Shown: positions 1 through 12,399 of the stretch, in pieces
Numbering within the stretch: position 1 is the stretch's first letter
Layout of the letters: every line of letters starts with the position of its first letter
Assembly: GCA_021186555.1 (NCBI GenBank)
Contig: JAJKFL010000013.1
Coordinates: 38,243,644 to 38,307,643 of the forward strand
From: Reticulitermes speratus
Taxonomy: Eukaryota; Arthropoda; Insecta; Blattodea; Rhinotermitidae
Reading direction: 5' to 3'
Length of the DNA stretch: 64,000 nucleotides
The notes under the pieces: generated by a model
Databases searched by the model: none
What the model saw: the letters and a program-made list of their open reading frames with translations, nothing else
Told to the model about the DNA's origin: nothing
Position numbers and translations under genes: made by a program

Positions 1-424
1 TTAGTGTTTTAAGAGTGTTTGTTTCAAAGAAGTTATTGTTTGTAAAAACACACAAGTAACAAAATGTTCATATAGTTACTACGCCTTAACAACGTTGGTT
101 AAAGCCACAGAAATTTTTCGAGCTCATTATCAACCATTTTTGAAAGAAGCTTTTTTTTTTCAAAAAGTTAATATAGACTTTTACTCGTTTCCTTTCCTCG
201 TGGACTAAATTACCCAGTGCCTCTACCGGCCTCAAAATTTTCTTTCAAGCGTCTACTTTTCATTTCACACCATCTTCGATTCCCTGCCTTACTTCATTGT
301 ATTTGCTATTTGACATGTAGTGAAGGTTTCAACTGCTCTATTTTGTGAAGGATAAGCTTCTGGTTTTTTTTCGTATTTGTTTCTTTAAGGGGTTAAGTAC
401 AGAATTTAATGAATAACGAAGACT
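1..424. other. No recognisable feature
   Basis: AT-rich sequence with frequent stops in all frames. I see no repeat, RNA gene or coding signal that I can name. Confidence 0.5.
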
Positions 425-625
425 AAAACCTTCTGGAATTTTACGCCATGTCGACTGGTAAATAATTACGTTCTGATGAGATCTACACTGTTTTGGGAAT
501 TTCTTCTTGTACTGCTTGACCCTTGAAAATAGGACCGATTTGTTGTTCCGAAACGTCGGTAAGAAACTACCATTCTACAATGCGTAAAATCCCGAAACAG
601 CGGCGGAAGCCTGAAATCACACGTA
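425..625. mobile_element. Degenerate hairpin element
   Basis: The left side resembles the arm of the hairpin elements at 11655, 22395 and 47025 (a CCTTCTGG start, then TGGTAAATAATTAC). The right side carries GAAACGTCGGTAAG, and the end matches the family extension (CGGCGGAAGCCTGAAATCA at about 600-619). The arms have diverged and I found no target duplication, so this is an old copy. The 77-codon frame here is a by-product of the arm sequence, not a gene. Confidence 0.6.
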
Positions 626-639
626 TTTACGTTCGTTTC

Positions 640-2206
640 GAAGGAATATATTGCCTTTATATTCAGGTTGAAGCGGGTCTAGAAGAGTACTCACGCGTGA
701 AATTATTGGTGTGTTATGTAGGTAGGACTAAGGCCCTCTCCCAAATGTACAGTTAACCCACTATCCAATGATTTGTTCTTCCTAACATTCGCTTTAGAAT
801 GACCATCGTTCTACTTTCAAACACCTCTAAAACGACTTATGCTTTATTTGCACAGCAGCTCCACTAAAGATAGACTTCTTATTTTCTGACGTTCTAAAAA
901 ACTCATTGTTCTTTAAAGGAAGAAAACTCATTACTGCATTCGAAAGTTTTCACATTAGAAAATAAAAGGTAGCCGGGGATTTGTCTCCGGTTTACTCAAA
1001 TGGAGATATAGTCACACGGGCATACAGAATATAATCGGCTCCAACAAATTGTTGCAGCCTAAATATACAGCGTGTTTCTTTCATTGTTGTCCTGAGCACA
1101 GCATTTGTCACTTGATGTCTCGGCGGATGCAGGCTTTCTATGCGATAAATGTGCGGTGCTTGGTGTGGCGAGCAAAGGACTCCACACCGTAGCAACATCC
1201 TTGTCAAATACAGGGAATGCTGTAATCGTTCCAAGAATGCCACATATCTTCCAGGGAAAATCGGATTTTATTCAATGTTTACGCTGTTTTTCTTTCTGAC
1301 CAATAAAAATTATGGTCTCACGGCAATCACAGTACTTAAGGGGTTTCAAAAATCCCTAAAATTAATTCATTTCTACGCTTAACTATATCTCTTATTTCAA
1401 TTAAATTTAGCATGGACGTTATTTGAGTCTGTTGTATAGATCTCTGAACCTTTCTAACTATACAAAACCTGGTTTCGTTTTTGCATGTTACATTTAAATA
1501 TATTTTATTCCATTTCTTCTAAGGCACAAATAATTGGAATGAACTGTCAACAGATGTCAGCAGCAGCCTCTTATCACACCAAACACCAAAAGAAAAATAC
1601 GAAGAACACAACTGTTGGTGCAGAATATCACACTTAAAGCACTCGAACTGTTTATCACTGAAGCATAGGTTTCGATTAAATTTATCGCAGGCCCGAAGTC
1701 CCTGACGTAATTGTACGGCAATCTTCACCCTTTGCGTGAAGGTGTTGTCAGTGGACCCTGCCGCACACCATGCCTGCCTCCATGCCACTCAGCTGCCCGA
1801 AGTAGGGATAACCAGACTTCGCTTCGGATGGTGAGTGTGGAGTTAGGTTCGTAGCGCCGTAGTGCGATGCTCCGCTGGCAAACAGACTGAAATAAAAACA
1901 GCGCTGTTAGACTGGTGCAAGGCATATAAGTTATTTGTATTTGCTCATCGAAATAAATTACCGAGCAAGTTGGCTTCGGCATATAATCGGAAGTTTCATA
2001 TTTCGAATCTTGGCCGGCATACCTATCATCCTGACAGACTACTGTGGTCCTACTAGTAGCCCAACTTACGCCATGACTGCTTCCTTCCGCATATTCTTTA
2101 ATTTAATTTTCGCTGTCATTCAATCATCCATCGCCGTAGTTTGTTTTAAAGTTATTACGGTGTCGTCATATAGACCGCAAGTCGATATAAATCATAATTT
2201 ATAAAC
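640..2206. other. No recognisable feature
   Basis: Overlapping short frames of 60-90 codons occur on both strands between 990 and 2200. None has a recognisable domain, and none is favoured over the others, so I treat them as chance frames. Confidence 0.45.
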
Positions 2207-2219
2207 TCTGAATACAGTG

Positions 2220-2417
2220 ATTATCATTCACCAACAAATGCACAAAGATAATTTTTTCACTAATTACTTTATTAAAGGATTTTCCCTATACGTATTTCGG
2301 CAAACTATATTGCCATCTTAGGGGAAATCCTTTAATAAAGTAATTAGTGAAAAAATTATCTTTGTGCATTTGTTGGTGAATGATAATCAGTTATATAACG
2401 ATGCACGGTGAATACAA
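2220..2417. mobile_element. Hairpin element with 13-bp target duplication
   Basis: A near-perfect palindrome (about 2218-2389) has arms of roughly 70 bp. Its loop, read on the minus strand, holds CTAAGATGGCAA, a short loop, then TTTGCC and GAAATACG. The direct repeat TCTGAATACAGTG lies at 2207-2219 and 2418-2430. A 28-bp extension (2390-2417, containing CGATGCACGGTG) is present only on the right. This is the same architecture as the other hairpin elements here, though the arm sequence is different. Confidence 0.85.
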
Positions 2418-2723
2418 TCTGAATACAGTGTACGAATCTAGACATGCAGGAATTTGTTTTACAAATTAAACGTATCGCAAAAACCCCATTTTAATATTAT
2501 CCAAGAATAATTGTTGTAAAATTTAAATGTTATGAGAATAACATCAAAATAAATTCAGTATCAACGTTTTATGCCCATCATTATGAATTCGCTCCCCCAT
2601 TCCCCCTTTTTAAAGCGCAAGACAATAATAATAAATACCAAAAGTGGCAATGACGAACATATAACTCCGATGTCTCACTCACTATACCTTCCAAGTCACA
2701 AAATCTATTAAAGAAAAATTTTT

Positions 2724-2998
2724 AAGGTATCGCTCATGAAACAGCAGTTTGTCGTAACTCACCGATACACACACAGTTTTACAGAAGAAAGAAACTTGGC
2801 CGATCCTCAGTAGACCGACACGTAAGCATGTTATGTTTCTACGAAAATATAAGGACAAGCAATTCTTGTGGACACAACATTGTGACAGAAGGTGTCTTTG
2901 TAACACAACTGTCTAGTAATGCGGGAATATCAGTTTGATGAATTGTGTGGGTTACGACAAATTGCCTTTTCATGAGCGATGTTATACCACCTGCTGTG
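2724..2998. repeat. Imperfect inverted-repeat pair (MITE-like)
   Basis: A stretch starting near 2726 (GGTATCGCTCATGAAACAG, then TTTGTCGTAAC) recurs inverted at about 2945-2998 (GTTACGACAAA, then CATGAGCGATG). The arms are about 50 bp and the interior about 170 bp. It could be a non-autonomous DNA transposon. I found no clear target duplication. Confidence 0.45.
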
Positions 2999-2999
2999 A

Positions 3000-4630
3000 C
3001 ACCATTAACTGTGACTTTTGCCCACACAGTGTATTTAGGTGTTTTGCCAAATACTTAAAAAAAACAGCGACCATTTTTCTATACATTAAACAGTTGATCT
3101 TTATAATTGAGATGGACTATGTTTTCTGTGAGGTAGGAAGCCATGTCTTATGTGACATTCAGATAAATTTTAGTCTTCGTCTGAACAATAAAGAACGAAG
3201 GATATGGTAAAAGACAAAACATAGCTGAGTGACTAATTAATTCACTGTGTGGGATAAATTACCGGGACGCAAGAGAGATTATTACTGGGCGGTGGTGGCT
3301 CAGTCCTTAAATTTCATGTTATTCTGTTCCATGTTCCTGGCCAATTGACTGGTCTGCTAAATCATTAATTGACTTAATTGCGGAGTGGAGAAGTGACGGG
3401 TAACTTATTGAATGGTTGACTTAATGACAAAGTAACTAACTTACCATCAGTCTGACTAAGTGGTTTGCTGGGTAACTGATTGACCAACAGCTTTACTCAG
3501 TCATGTTGGAATGAGAGGGGAAATATGCATTGAATAATGATGCATCATACACAAAATTCAATTTCATTAACTTTATTTTATAGGCCTACTTGAATACGTA
3601 AATACTGCTTAAGTCGGGGAGCGTCTGTACTTTTTCAAAACATCATGGATGCAACGCAGTTAAGTTGCTGATACCATTAGGATTAAAATTAAGAATTAAA
3701 TATTAAAGACAGTTATACAGTGTTATTGTGTTACATTGATATTGGTTATTCTCTTTAATTTTTAATCCTTAATTTTAATTATAATGGTATCAAAGACTCA
3801 AATGCATTCCATAGTTAATGTTTTAAAAAATGACGAAAGTTATATCACCTGAAGATAGTATGGTGATACCGAAATGAAGAGTGAACACGATGAAGTGAAA
3901 AGTATATTCACTAAATATTGTTGGCACCAGTGAAACGTGCTGGAATATTAAAATTATTAAATTTAGCTCCAGCCTGCTTATACAACCCAGTAGTTCGTGA
4001 TAAAAATCATGGTAAAGTTCATGTATATCCTTGACCTTTATCCTACTGGAGTGGGTATTTAAATTTTAAACACTATTTATGAAGAACATGAATATTATTT
4101 GAACAAAAAGATAAAGTTGTGAAATTAACGGTATTTTCTGTAAAACAAGACAGAGCTTACGCTGCATGTACTCAAAATGCTGTAAATTTCCTTGTTACCT
4201 AAATATAAAAATAAATTTCTAGCGTTGTTTTCCTACGTGAGTTTACGTTTAGCATTGAAGGTATTTAACACGTTAATTAAAGTGGATTTTTAGTGAAACA
4301 CGCGGTTAAAAATTTAAATTGCCAGTGAATTTTAGTAAATAGCGCATGTAAGGGTTTCTGAAACAAACTTTTCAGCAGTTTAGATACTGATAATAGGGTT
4401 ACGGACGGGCGGACATACAGACTACAGATAAATAAATATTATCTGCACCTACGTTGCTCATTTTTATACTTTGAAATTATAGAATATCCAGTAAGTGAAG
4501 GGATAAATAAGTGGGAAACTAAGTAAATCTGCAACTTAGGAACCCAATATTTAACATAAACACCGGTAAAGCCTGTCCTTATAGGCCTACCTACCCGAGA
4601 GCCATGTCTTCAAACTACGGTTCTTAAGAT
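3000..4630. other. Mostly unassigned DNA with one isolated hairpin box
   Basis: The plus strand near 3846-3876 has CTGAAGATA, a short stem (GTAT/ATAC) and CGAAATG, matching the box of the hairpin elements. The flanks at 3680-3790 are AT-rich, with an inverted repeat around TTTAATTTTTAATCC. I recognise nothing else. Confidence 0.4.
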
Positions 4631-4639
4631 TCATTTAAT

Positions 4640-5452
4640 TTATTTCCCCATTATTGCCTTATCCCAACTCCAAATTAATCCATATAGAGTAAGAAGTTCA
4701 TCGATATTATGATCGGTAGCCTTCAAAAACAAAGCTGGACTTCTAAACACTGAACCATAACTTTGAATAATAACTATGGATTTCTCAGCCATCGGGAGAC
4801 GAACTACGGGCTGTTCACAGCTGGGTGGCCCTCTAAATAGCACAGCATTGTCCATTGGGAAGCAAGGTATTAATAATACAAGGCGGTCAGAGCTATTACC
4901 GCCCGTGATTACACCGGCGGTCCTTGTCTTTCTATTGTGCAAAAGGCGTACCTCCCGCAACTTCCCCTCCCCACAGCCGTCCATTTTCCTAAGTGCACAT
5001 ATAACGCCTGTTCATTACTTTTCAATTTATTTTCAAGTCCATCTCATGGCTGGATCCTTCGGGCGACACATAGCATCTCGGGTCTTTGTTTGGGTGGTCT
5101 TAACACAATATCTGCTGCCTCTGATGATTGTATGACTCTCTACCTTGTGAGACAGAAAGAGAAGAAATGGACGTATTTTAATGAAATTATCATTATATGT
5201 TGTTTTAATAATTCTATCGATGTCTCTATTCCAAAGAAATTTAAAAAATTGGAAAAATGGAAGCTGTTGCGAGCTTCCAGAATACAACCCGGCATACAGC
5301 GGAGGATACATGTTTGTAATGAATTACATGAAATGACAATGTCTCATTCACGAACTGCTGAATTAATTCTGATGATATTTGGTTTACATCAGAAATGTGT
5401 TTCTGCGTTGACAGAACACGGGAATGAACTCCCCAAACCAATAATTAAGTAG
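4640..5452. other. Cluster of overlapping open frames, unassigned
   Basis: A 114-codon minus frame (4640-4984) overlaps 119- and 171-codon plus frames (4776-5135 and 4937-5452). The GC content at 4780-5000 is higher than the surroundings, which suggests an old coding fragment of a transposon or gene. I recognise no domain and cannot choose a strand. It is listed only because it is the longest non-repeat open region outside the Pax exons and LINEs. Confidence 0.25.
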
Positions 5453-5459
5453 GCCTACA

Positions 5460-6493
5460 GACAGAAATAAGTATGTGAAAATGTTATGATAATGCTGCCA
5501 CAAACAGGATTACACTAACTCCACGAGAAAGTGCTACATGTCGGGCCAGGGAAAGAATAGACACATTACCCAAAGATCTGCCTAGCAGCTACATGCCCAC
5601 TACGTATTTTCTCACTTCCAACAATTGTCATGTTTATTGTCGTTCTGTCGCTTTGTTATTGTCGATCTGTTATTGGTGTTGACACAGGAGAGGTGTGCAA
5701 TATAGATACTGTGGGGGAGCTTATGGCAACTTGAAGTCAACCATCTTTATTTTAAAGTTGTCCATCCCGTGCATTTTTAGATCAATGTATTCAATTTATT
5801 ATACTAACCAAATGCACATTATTAGTTACATGTGACGGTTAAACACGCAGCTTTGTTCATTCTTTCCCTGACGGTAGACGTGTTTATAACATATCACCAG
5901 ACAGATACAAAATTCAAGACCATTTATCGGTGACATGCCAAAATACTTTCAGTTGTTATTGTATGTCCTTTAAAAGAACGCGATTTACAGGTGCAAACTT
6001 TTCGAAGGTTAATTACGATAAAAAAAAATTGATATTCCGCAGTGAAATAAGACGTTCTACTCAGATTTCTGTACAGCTGGTAGAACAGTTCGATAAATCT
6101 GTCAGCAAATAGCTCTCATGTGGACCTGACTTGATCCAAGCCATTCCGTCTGGGGATTGTTGTTTCGAACAAACCCCAACATTAAATGTATGACCGTAAT
6201 AAAAAGCTCGCCTGTAATTCATGTCATTTGGTACAATCTGTCCCGCCTGTCTTTCTATCTACCTGTCTGTCTGTCTGTATAGTTGCTTGCTCCTTCTGGA
6301 AAATGATTAAGGTTTGCTGCTACCAGTGTCGGCAATCGTATAGAAGCAGCTACCGAATAAGTACTAATAACATCCCCCCACATGTTATATGGTTTTAAAA
6401 TGCTATGCTGTTGTGATGAAGTGAACAGTAATGCTAGGTTTGCTAACCAGTGGTTACCTCTCACTTGAAAGGAAGGCAATCAGGTTTTCATAC

Positions 6494-6530
<37 letters not shown>

Positions 6531-8146
6531 CTCTCTTTTAGTTATGTAAGACTCTCTCCAATGCTCCTTATTTAGAATATCCAGTGGCGGCGTTTCTTAG
6601 TATGTTCATGATGCAAAGGTTTTGCATTACAAAGCTGATAGTTACTTAGCAGGTGGAGAATTGAATTAATGTTAATGGGCCCTAATTTTCAAAACGTTTT
6701 CACAAAAGCAGCCAGTTGGACTATATTGTGAGCAAATTTCTTTCGCTTTCAAACTCTGACACACTCTTTTGTTCACAGCATTATTAAAGTCACGGCTTAA
6801 GCCAGGAAAGTTGTTCCGATTTATTTCTGTATTTGTATAGTTGAATAAATTCAGGCAAATGGCGAAAAAAGCTGAGAGAATTGCAGAGTGGATTTAAAAG
6901 TCCATCAATACGTGTTCAAAGATACGCAGTTTTGATCTATCATGAAAACAGACCAAACTCAAAATCTCCATTTCTTTAAAACCACTTTAAACTTAGCATA
7001 ATGTCTATGGTCAGTTCTTCCAGGCCTTCCTTCTCCCTTCAGTTTTTCCGACTAAATTTTGTATTTATTTCTCACCTCATGTGTGTACTATATATCCTCT
7101 CCATATCATACTCCTTTTGATAGCCATTTCTTTCCCTATTCCAAAATTTACATCAATAGTGTAATTCGGTCTATAATTCATCCAAAATATGTTAGTCTTT
7201 CTGTAGGGTTTCTATGAATATTTTTTCAACATATGACCTATTTTTCTTATACTTTAAGAATTACAATACGTCATCAACAGTGTTTCCAAAACACAGGCCC
7301 TAAGTATAGAGCGAATTTCAGTTTTCAACGCATCTTATGATCTTAATTCTCCTCAACACGTGGGGTTGTACATATTGACCTTGATTTCCGTTTGAAAACT
7401 CACTGCATAGGTGCTTTTGGGCGAGTCTGCAGATACGTATTTTAAAGAGTATGATATTTTGATGTTGGATTTCTGGTCTTACACAATACTCAACACACTA
7501 CATGGTTTATAGTGAAATTTTGCGTGACTGACAAGAAAGTTTAGAATTCGCTTCGATGAAGGATCCAGTACCTCATTCCTCTCCTGTGTATCCTCCTAGA
7601 CTACTGTACGTTTCGCTTCGTTTTAATACTTGAAATATCTGTAAGTAAAAGCAATAAAAAGTAGATACAAGAGTATCAATGTTTGATCAGGAATTGAAGC
7701 TGAAGTATTGAGAACCAGGCCCGTCAGCACCCTGCTGTAATGATCACCATTACACTGTTTTACTGCGTAACAGAACGCTTGGTGGAGACACAGCAGTAAG
7801 CCTGGTACTAAACCTAACGGCTACTGGTACCTCATTCAGAGACTGCTGGACTATTGAAAGAAACTGCGGGACACTACGGTTCAATTTAAAACCGTGGATT
7901 CCGACATAATCGTGTTGCAGGCACTAACCTTTTCGTGTTATGACTTTTACGTAGACTTTAGTCGGTTTGTCCGCTTCTTCAAACATTTTCCTAAATATAA
8001 TCTCTTTTGCATCCTTTTCGCAGTGCTCGTATCATATCTCGTTAAAAACAAAGAATTCAAGATACAAGATTTATTTAGTAATATTAGAGATTGTTGCAGA
8101 CAGAAAATTTGTTTGCCATCTCTCAAACTTTCATTACGAACATATA
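5460..8146. other. No gene; one (GA)n microsatellite
   Basis: A pure GA run lies at about 6498-6527. Elsewhere I see only AT-rich DNA with scattered stops and no recognisable element. Confidence 0.5.
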
Positions 8147-8160
8147 AGTTAAACCCTATA

Positions 8161-8447
8161 AAGGTAAAGGTAAAGTTTACCCTAGAACAGGCCATGAAGG
8201 CCCAGAGGGGGAGTAGAGGTATAGCACTACTCTTTCTTTAACCTCGGCGCTAGATGGGGGTGGGTGGTCAACGCCACGCCCCGGCCGCTTTACCCCGGGA
8301 ATGACCCGGTACCCATTGTACAGGAGGCTGGGTAGGCCCCAGGGCCGGTCTGGACGGGTGCGGAAAATCTTGTCCCCACCGGGATTCGATCCCCGGACCG
8401 TCCAGCCAGTAGCGAGTCGCTATACCGACTACGCTATCCCGGCCCAC
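8161..8447 (-). mobile_element. tRNA-derived SINE with 14-bp target duplication
   Basis: On the minus strand the element starts with a tRNA-like head: an A-box-like TAGCGTAGTCGG and a B-box-like GGGATCGAATCCC. The body contains CACCCCCATCTAGCGCCGAGG, and the end runs into TTTACCTTTACCTTT. The direct repeat AGTTAAACCCTATA flanks it at 8147-8160 and 8448-8461. Related copies are at 26680, 39322 and 57137 (all near complete), with older relics at 8480, 16685, 42285, 44040, 50935 and 56085. Confidence 0.9.
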
Positions 8448-8479
8448 AGTTAAACCCTATACGTTAGCATAAAAATATA

Positions 8480-8700
8480 GAATATGGGTAGGAATTGGGT
8501 TTCGATACCTGGTGCAGGTAAAGACGTATTTCTTCACAGCATTCAGTCTGGCTGTAAGGCCCAAGCCGCCTTCTATCTAGTTTATACGGGGAACTCTTTC
8601 CAAGAGGCAAAGGTACCACGGAGTGAATTTAGTCTTTCCCCTCCATCTAGTGTCGGTACTTAACTAAGTTCATGGATACTCTTGCCTTTACCTTACATTT
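8480..8700 (+). mobile_element. SINE relic (family of 8161)
   Basis: GGGTTTCGATACCTGG resembles a decayed B box. It is followed by a body ending in CCTCCATCTAGTGTCGG and a tail near ATACTCTTGCC. The order matches the complete SINE at 26680, but the sequence is strongly diverged. Confidence 0.55.
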
Positions 8701-8701
8701 A

Positions 8702-10925
8702 CCTGCCTCTCATTATACATGTTTTATTTGAATGGAGACTCGAAATTTGAATAATTCGCTATCAATACGATCTGAATAAACGCATATGAGTGCCTATTCA
8801 TTAGACAGGTTTGAAATACAGGATGCAATATCTTGCGAGTTTCGAATATACCTAGTGATTTTACGTAACACGTGTATTCTGGCATCCTAATTATTGCATT
8901 CAGGTTTCGATTTTCAAAATACTGTTAAGCCTTTCGTAAATGAAGTTATAAATAGCATGCATCACTGCGTTCCCAGAGCATTTAATGGTCAGTCAGTTAA
9001 CTGAATTCTATACTCCAAAGTACTGTCTTGCTGGGATGTGACACCATGTGGTTTGATATGTATCTACCACAGTCACCTCTGTAAAAAGCCCCATATATCA
9101 TAATAATTCTACAATAGCTTATTCACAGAACTTCCTCGCATTTTGACAACGGTTAGAGAGTATCCATTTTACATTTCACAAACAATTTTTCTAAGACACT
9201 TTTCAACATTTTCTCCCCATTGACATCCTGGTCTCCCTAGAGGCTTCTTCTATGAGGTTTACCTAATGACGTTTGTAGGTATTTGTTAAATATTTAATTT
9301 ATAATTGATTTTGGTTTATTGAATATCTTGGGGCTATAGCCTAATCTAATACAAACCACAACGAATCTTTTCTTATAAAGAAAGACAGTTACAAGCATGT
9401 AGCGCCTTTACCGATAAATATCTCTCAGTTACGTTTCACCATCAGCTAATCTGTTGTGATTTACGTAGTTCTTCTGTGCTCTGTGATGTTATTTAGATGT
9501 AACTGCCATAAATAATCTTCATGTTACAAAATGCCTTCATTATTCTGTCTAGATAACTCTCGGGTGTAACGAACTTACTTGGTGAAGTCATTTACTTGTT
9601 TAACACAGAAGCCTCTCCATGGCAGTACACGAAAAGCTACCGGTCATTGTAACATAAATTCTCAACTACAGCTGAATAATTAATTTCTTACGACCCCGCT
9701 ATAAATGTTCAAAATATATCTTGGTTCTCTCAGTGTTAAATTAAATTGTAATGAAATTATATAGAAATTGTTTATAGTTTAACAAAGCTTCAATTATAGG
9801 CTATATAACTTATTTAATTATAATTTTCTCCATAAGAGGCCTGTCTTCCTCTCTTAAGTAGTTTTGTCCATTTTTTATTCATCAAATGTAATCCTTTTTT
9901 TTCTACGAAATGAAATATATAGATTGTTATTAAGACAATTTATGTACGTTTTTTATTCGTATAAATTGAAAGACGCGCGTTTATGTTCACTTAAAATAAG
10001 TAACCTCTTACACGAATTACATTCCGGACCTCTCTTTGGAATGTCGTAATATCCATCAACTTTTTCTACGATAAGTAATGGATTTTAGGCATCTTTGTTT
10101 TAACGTGCACACTTTTCAAAGAACAGATCCTTGTTTAATGAAGAACAATGTTCAGATAAGAACATGTCTTATGATAGCTTTAAGAATCAAGAATGTGACG
10201 ATAAAAATGTAACTAATTCACGTTTCCAAAATAACACAGATCAGAGTTAGGAAGAAAATAGTAGAACTGCGAAAGGGATAAAGGAAAATAAGGAAGGAGA
10301 AGAAGAATGACGATAAGAAAGAAATGAATCCTTTCTGAATTCAATAGACCATTACCACTGCCGGTAATTAAGGTAAGAACTGAGGTTTTCCCTGTACTTA
10401 GGGACGCATGTGGAGAAGTGGATATAAAGCTCCAGACATTCTTCGCCATACCACTAGATGGATCGGGATGATTAGTTGTACGCTGCGGCCGTTCTACCAT
10501 CTCGGATTTAAGACCCTGTATTGGTGGGACATAGAATTTTTCTCAAAGTGGGGAGAAGAGAATTATCCCTGCGTCTACCGAAAATCTAACACCTGTCGTC
10601 CAGTACGTAAGTCACGTTCCGGAGTGAGCTCTTTGACTTGAGGTAAAGCTCCATGCATTCTTAGTCCACTATCTGAAGAAAAACGGTCCACTTCACCTTC
10701 GAACCCCGAACTAAAGGCTACCAGTATCGACACACTCCCTTATAGAATGAGGGTACTTGTAAGCCCAACCACTAGAAAGTTCCTGTATTTCTTACTATCG
10801 ATTTTCAACTATCGAAAATGCCGAACCCCACTTATTTTAGTTTCTTCTGCCTGCCCTGGATGATAGGAACTTTTGAGTATTATCATTCATAAACACCGCT
10901 TTCAAAAGTTTTGATGTTCCCGCAG
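8702..10925. other. No recognisable feature
   Basis: AT-rich non-coding DNA. Short frames at 9864 and 10213-10641 have no recognisable motif. Confidence 0.5.
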
Positions 10926-10929
10926 GAAT

Positions 10930-11077
10930 ATCGTGTCTGTTGGATGTGATACTGTGTCGCTACGTAGGTGCTTCCCGACGTATCAAAGAAAGGTGTCGCC
11001 CTCAATTTTTAAGTTTTCAAGGTCGGTTACCAAGCGACGCAGCGTCAGATCCCAGAAGACTGGGATCCCCCATTTCT
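10930..11077. mobile_element. MITE-like element (GATATGACGCTGTGTC ends)
   Basis: Left end GGATGTGATACTGTGTCGCT matches, inverted, the right end AGCGACGCAGCGTCAGATCCC. The same type of end occurs at 15605-15707 and partly near 36690. It is about 150 bp with no coding capacity. Confidence 0.55.
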
Positions 11078-11169
11078 TGACAAAGTTTGTAACCCAAATA
11101 GAAATCCAGGTCATAAAGGGATAAGTTCTAGGAGGAAATATATTTGAGTTTCTGACAACTGTGTTGATC

Positions 11170-11335
11170 AAGATTCAATGCTTTTGGAATATCACGCCGT
11201 GCCGGTGGCAAATAATTACCGACGTTTCGAAGGAGCGTGCAGTCTTTATTTTTATTTTTGTCAAATTGGAAAAAAAGGTCGTCTGATATTTACCACTTGA
11301 CATGGCATAATATCCAAGAAGATTTGAACCTTCAC
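11170..11335. mobile_element. Degenerate hairpin element
   Basis: The left arm reads TTTTGGAATATCACGCCGTG, then GGTGGCAAATAATTACCGAC and GTTTCGAAGG. The right side has TATTTACCACTTGACATGGC and ends in ATAATATCCAAGAAGA. These are decayed versions of the arms seen intact at 22395. I found no clean target duplication. Confidence 0.5.
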
Positions 11336-11336
11336 G

Positions 11337-11376
11337 TTCTTTCTTTTTCTTTCTTTCTTTCTTTCTTTCTTTCTTA
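11337..11376. repeat. (TTTC)n microsatellite
   Basis: An uninterrupted run of TTTC/TTCT units follows the degenerate hairpin element. Confidence 0.85.
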
Positions 11377-11654
11377 GTCTGTCCTTTTTTACCTACTCAC
11401 CGTAGGTGAAGAAGTTATTGTTGCCCCTGATCATACTTAATGACACAAGCACACACAAACATACACACTTTGGTAGTACTCCTCTTGACGAGGGATCGGC
11501 CCGTAAATCTTCAGGATCAATGATAATTAAATCCGCGATACAGGAATTTACTTCAAAAGTTGATAGTTACGAGTACTTAGCTGATCAAGAAATTCTATAT
11601 TGCTTTTATGCAAAATAACACAAGAACAACCATGTTCATAAGATAATATTATCC

Positions 11655-11897
11655 GTGATATCAGGCTTCCTCGGCGATGTTGATGAGATCTTTGCTGTTC
11701 TGGGATATTACGCAGCGTCGAGTGGTAATCTTTTACCGACGTTTCAGGACGACCTATAGGTCCCATCTTCAAGGATCAAGAAGTCCAAGGAGTTCTTCTT
11801 GACCCTTCAAGATGGGACCGATAGATTGTCCCGAAACGTCGGGAAAGGATCATCACTCGACGCTGCGTAATATCACAGAAGAGCGCAGATCTCCAGG
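11655..11897. mobile_element. Hairpin element with 11-bp target duplication
   Basis: Inverted arms meet near 11785. Both carry the box: AAGATGGGACC, a short loop, then GTCC or GTCCC and GAAACGTCGG. The direct repeat TAATATTATCC lies at 11644-11654 and 11898-11908. The extension is on the left only (11655 to about 11686, containing CAGGCTTCCTCGGCGATG). The arms end with a GTTCTGGGATATTACGCAGC motif shared with the elements at 38132 and 44841. Confidence 0.88.
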
Positions 11898-12079
11898 TAA
11901 TATTATCCATCCCGTGCACTGAGAGTTTAATTGATATTAAACCAATAAATGCATTTACAATATTTAAAATGTGTTAAAAATATCTTTACATATAAGCTGT
12001 CCTACATGTTGCGGTGGTTGTTCGCAGTCTTCAGGGAGATCGTAACACAAAGGCATTTATACCAACCTAAAGTTCAAAA

Positions 12080-12385
12080 ATGGGGCACGCGGTGGCGCAG
12101 TTGGTTGAGGCACTGCGCTACAAGCCGGAACGTCGCGGGTTCGATTCCCGATGGTGTCACTGGAATTTTTCATTGACATAATCATTTCGGTCGCACTATG
12201 GCCCTGGGGTCGACTCAGCCTCTAACAGAAATGAGTACCAGGAATATTTCCTGGGGGGTAAAGGCGGCCGGTGCTTAGGGCTGACAACCTTACCACCTTC
12301 ATGTGCCGATTGTCTAGAAATCTGGGAGCCTCAACCTCCTGGAACCCTAAGGGCCTGTCTAGGCCTGTAATGGGATTGCTTTTTG
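12080..12385 (+). mobile_element. tRNA-derived SINE with 10-bp target duplication
   Basis: The head has A-box-like TGGCGCAGTTGG and B-box-like GGTTCGATTCCCG. The body holds TTCGGTCGCACTATGGCC and CTGACAACCTTACCACCTTC, and the end is GTAATGGGATTGCTTTTT. The direct repeat AAGTTCAAAA lies at 12070-12079 and 12386-12395. A near-identical copy is at 42810 (minus) and a 5'-truncated one at 48019. Confidence 0.9.
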
Positions 12386-12399
12386 AAGTTCAAAACTAC

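Noticed and set aside
12110-12150. tRNA gene candidates with good A and B boxes (also near 8390, 26700, 35830, 45870, 57550)
   Set aside because: The boxes belong to SINE heads: they lack a complete cloverleaf, continue into SINE bodies and are flanked by target duplications.
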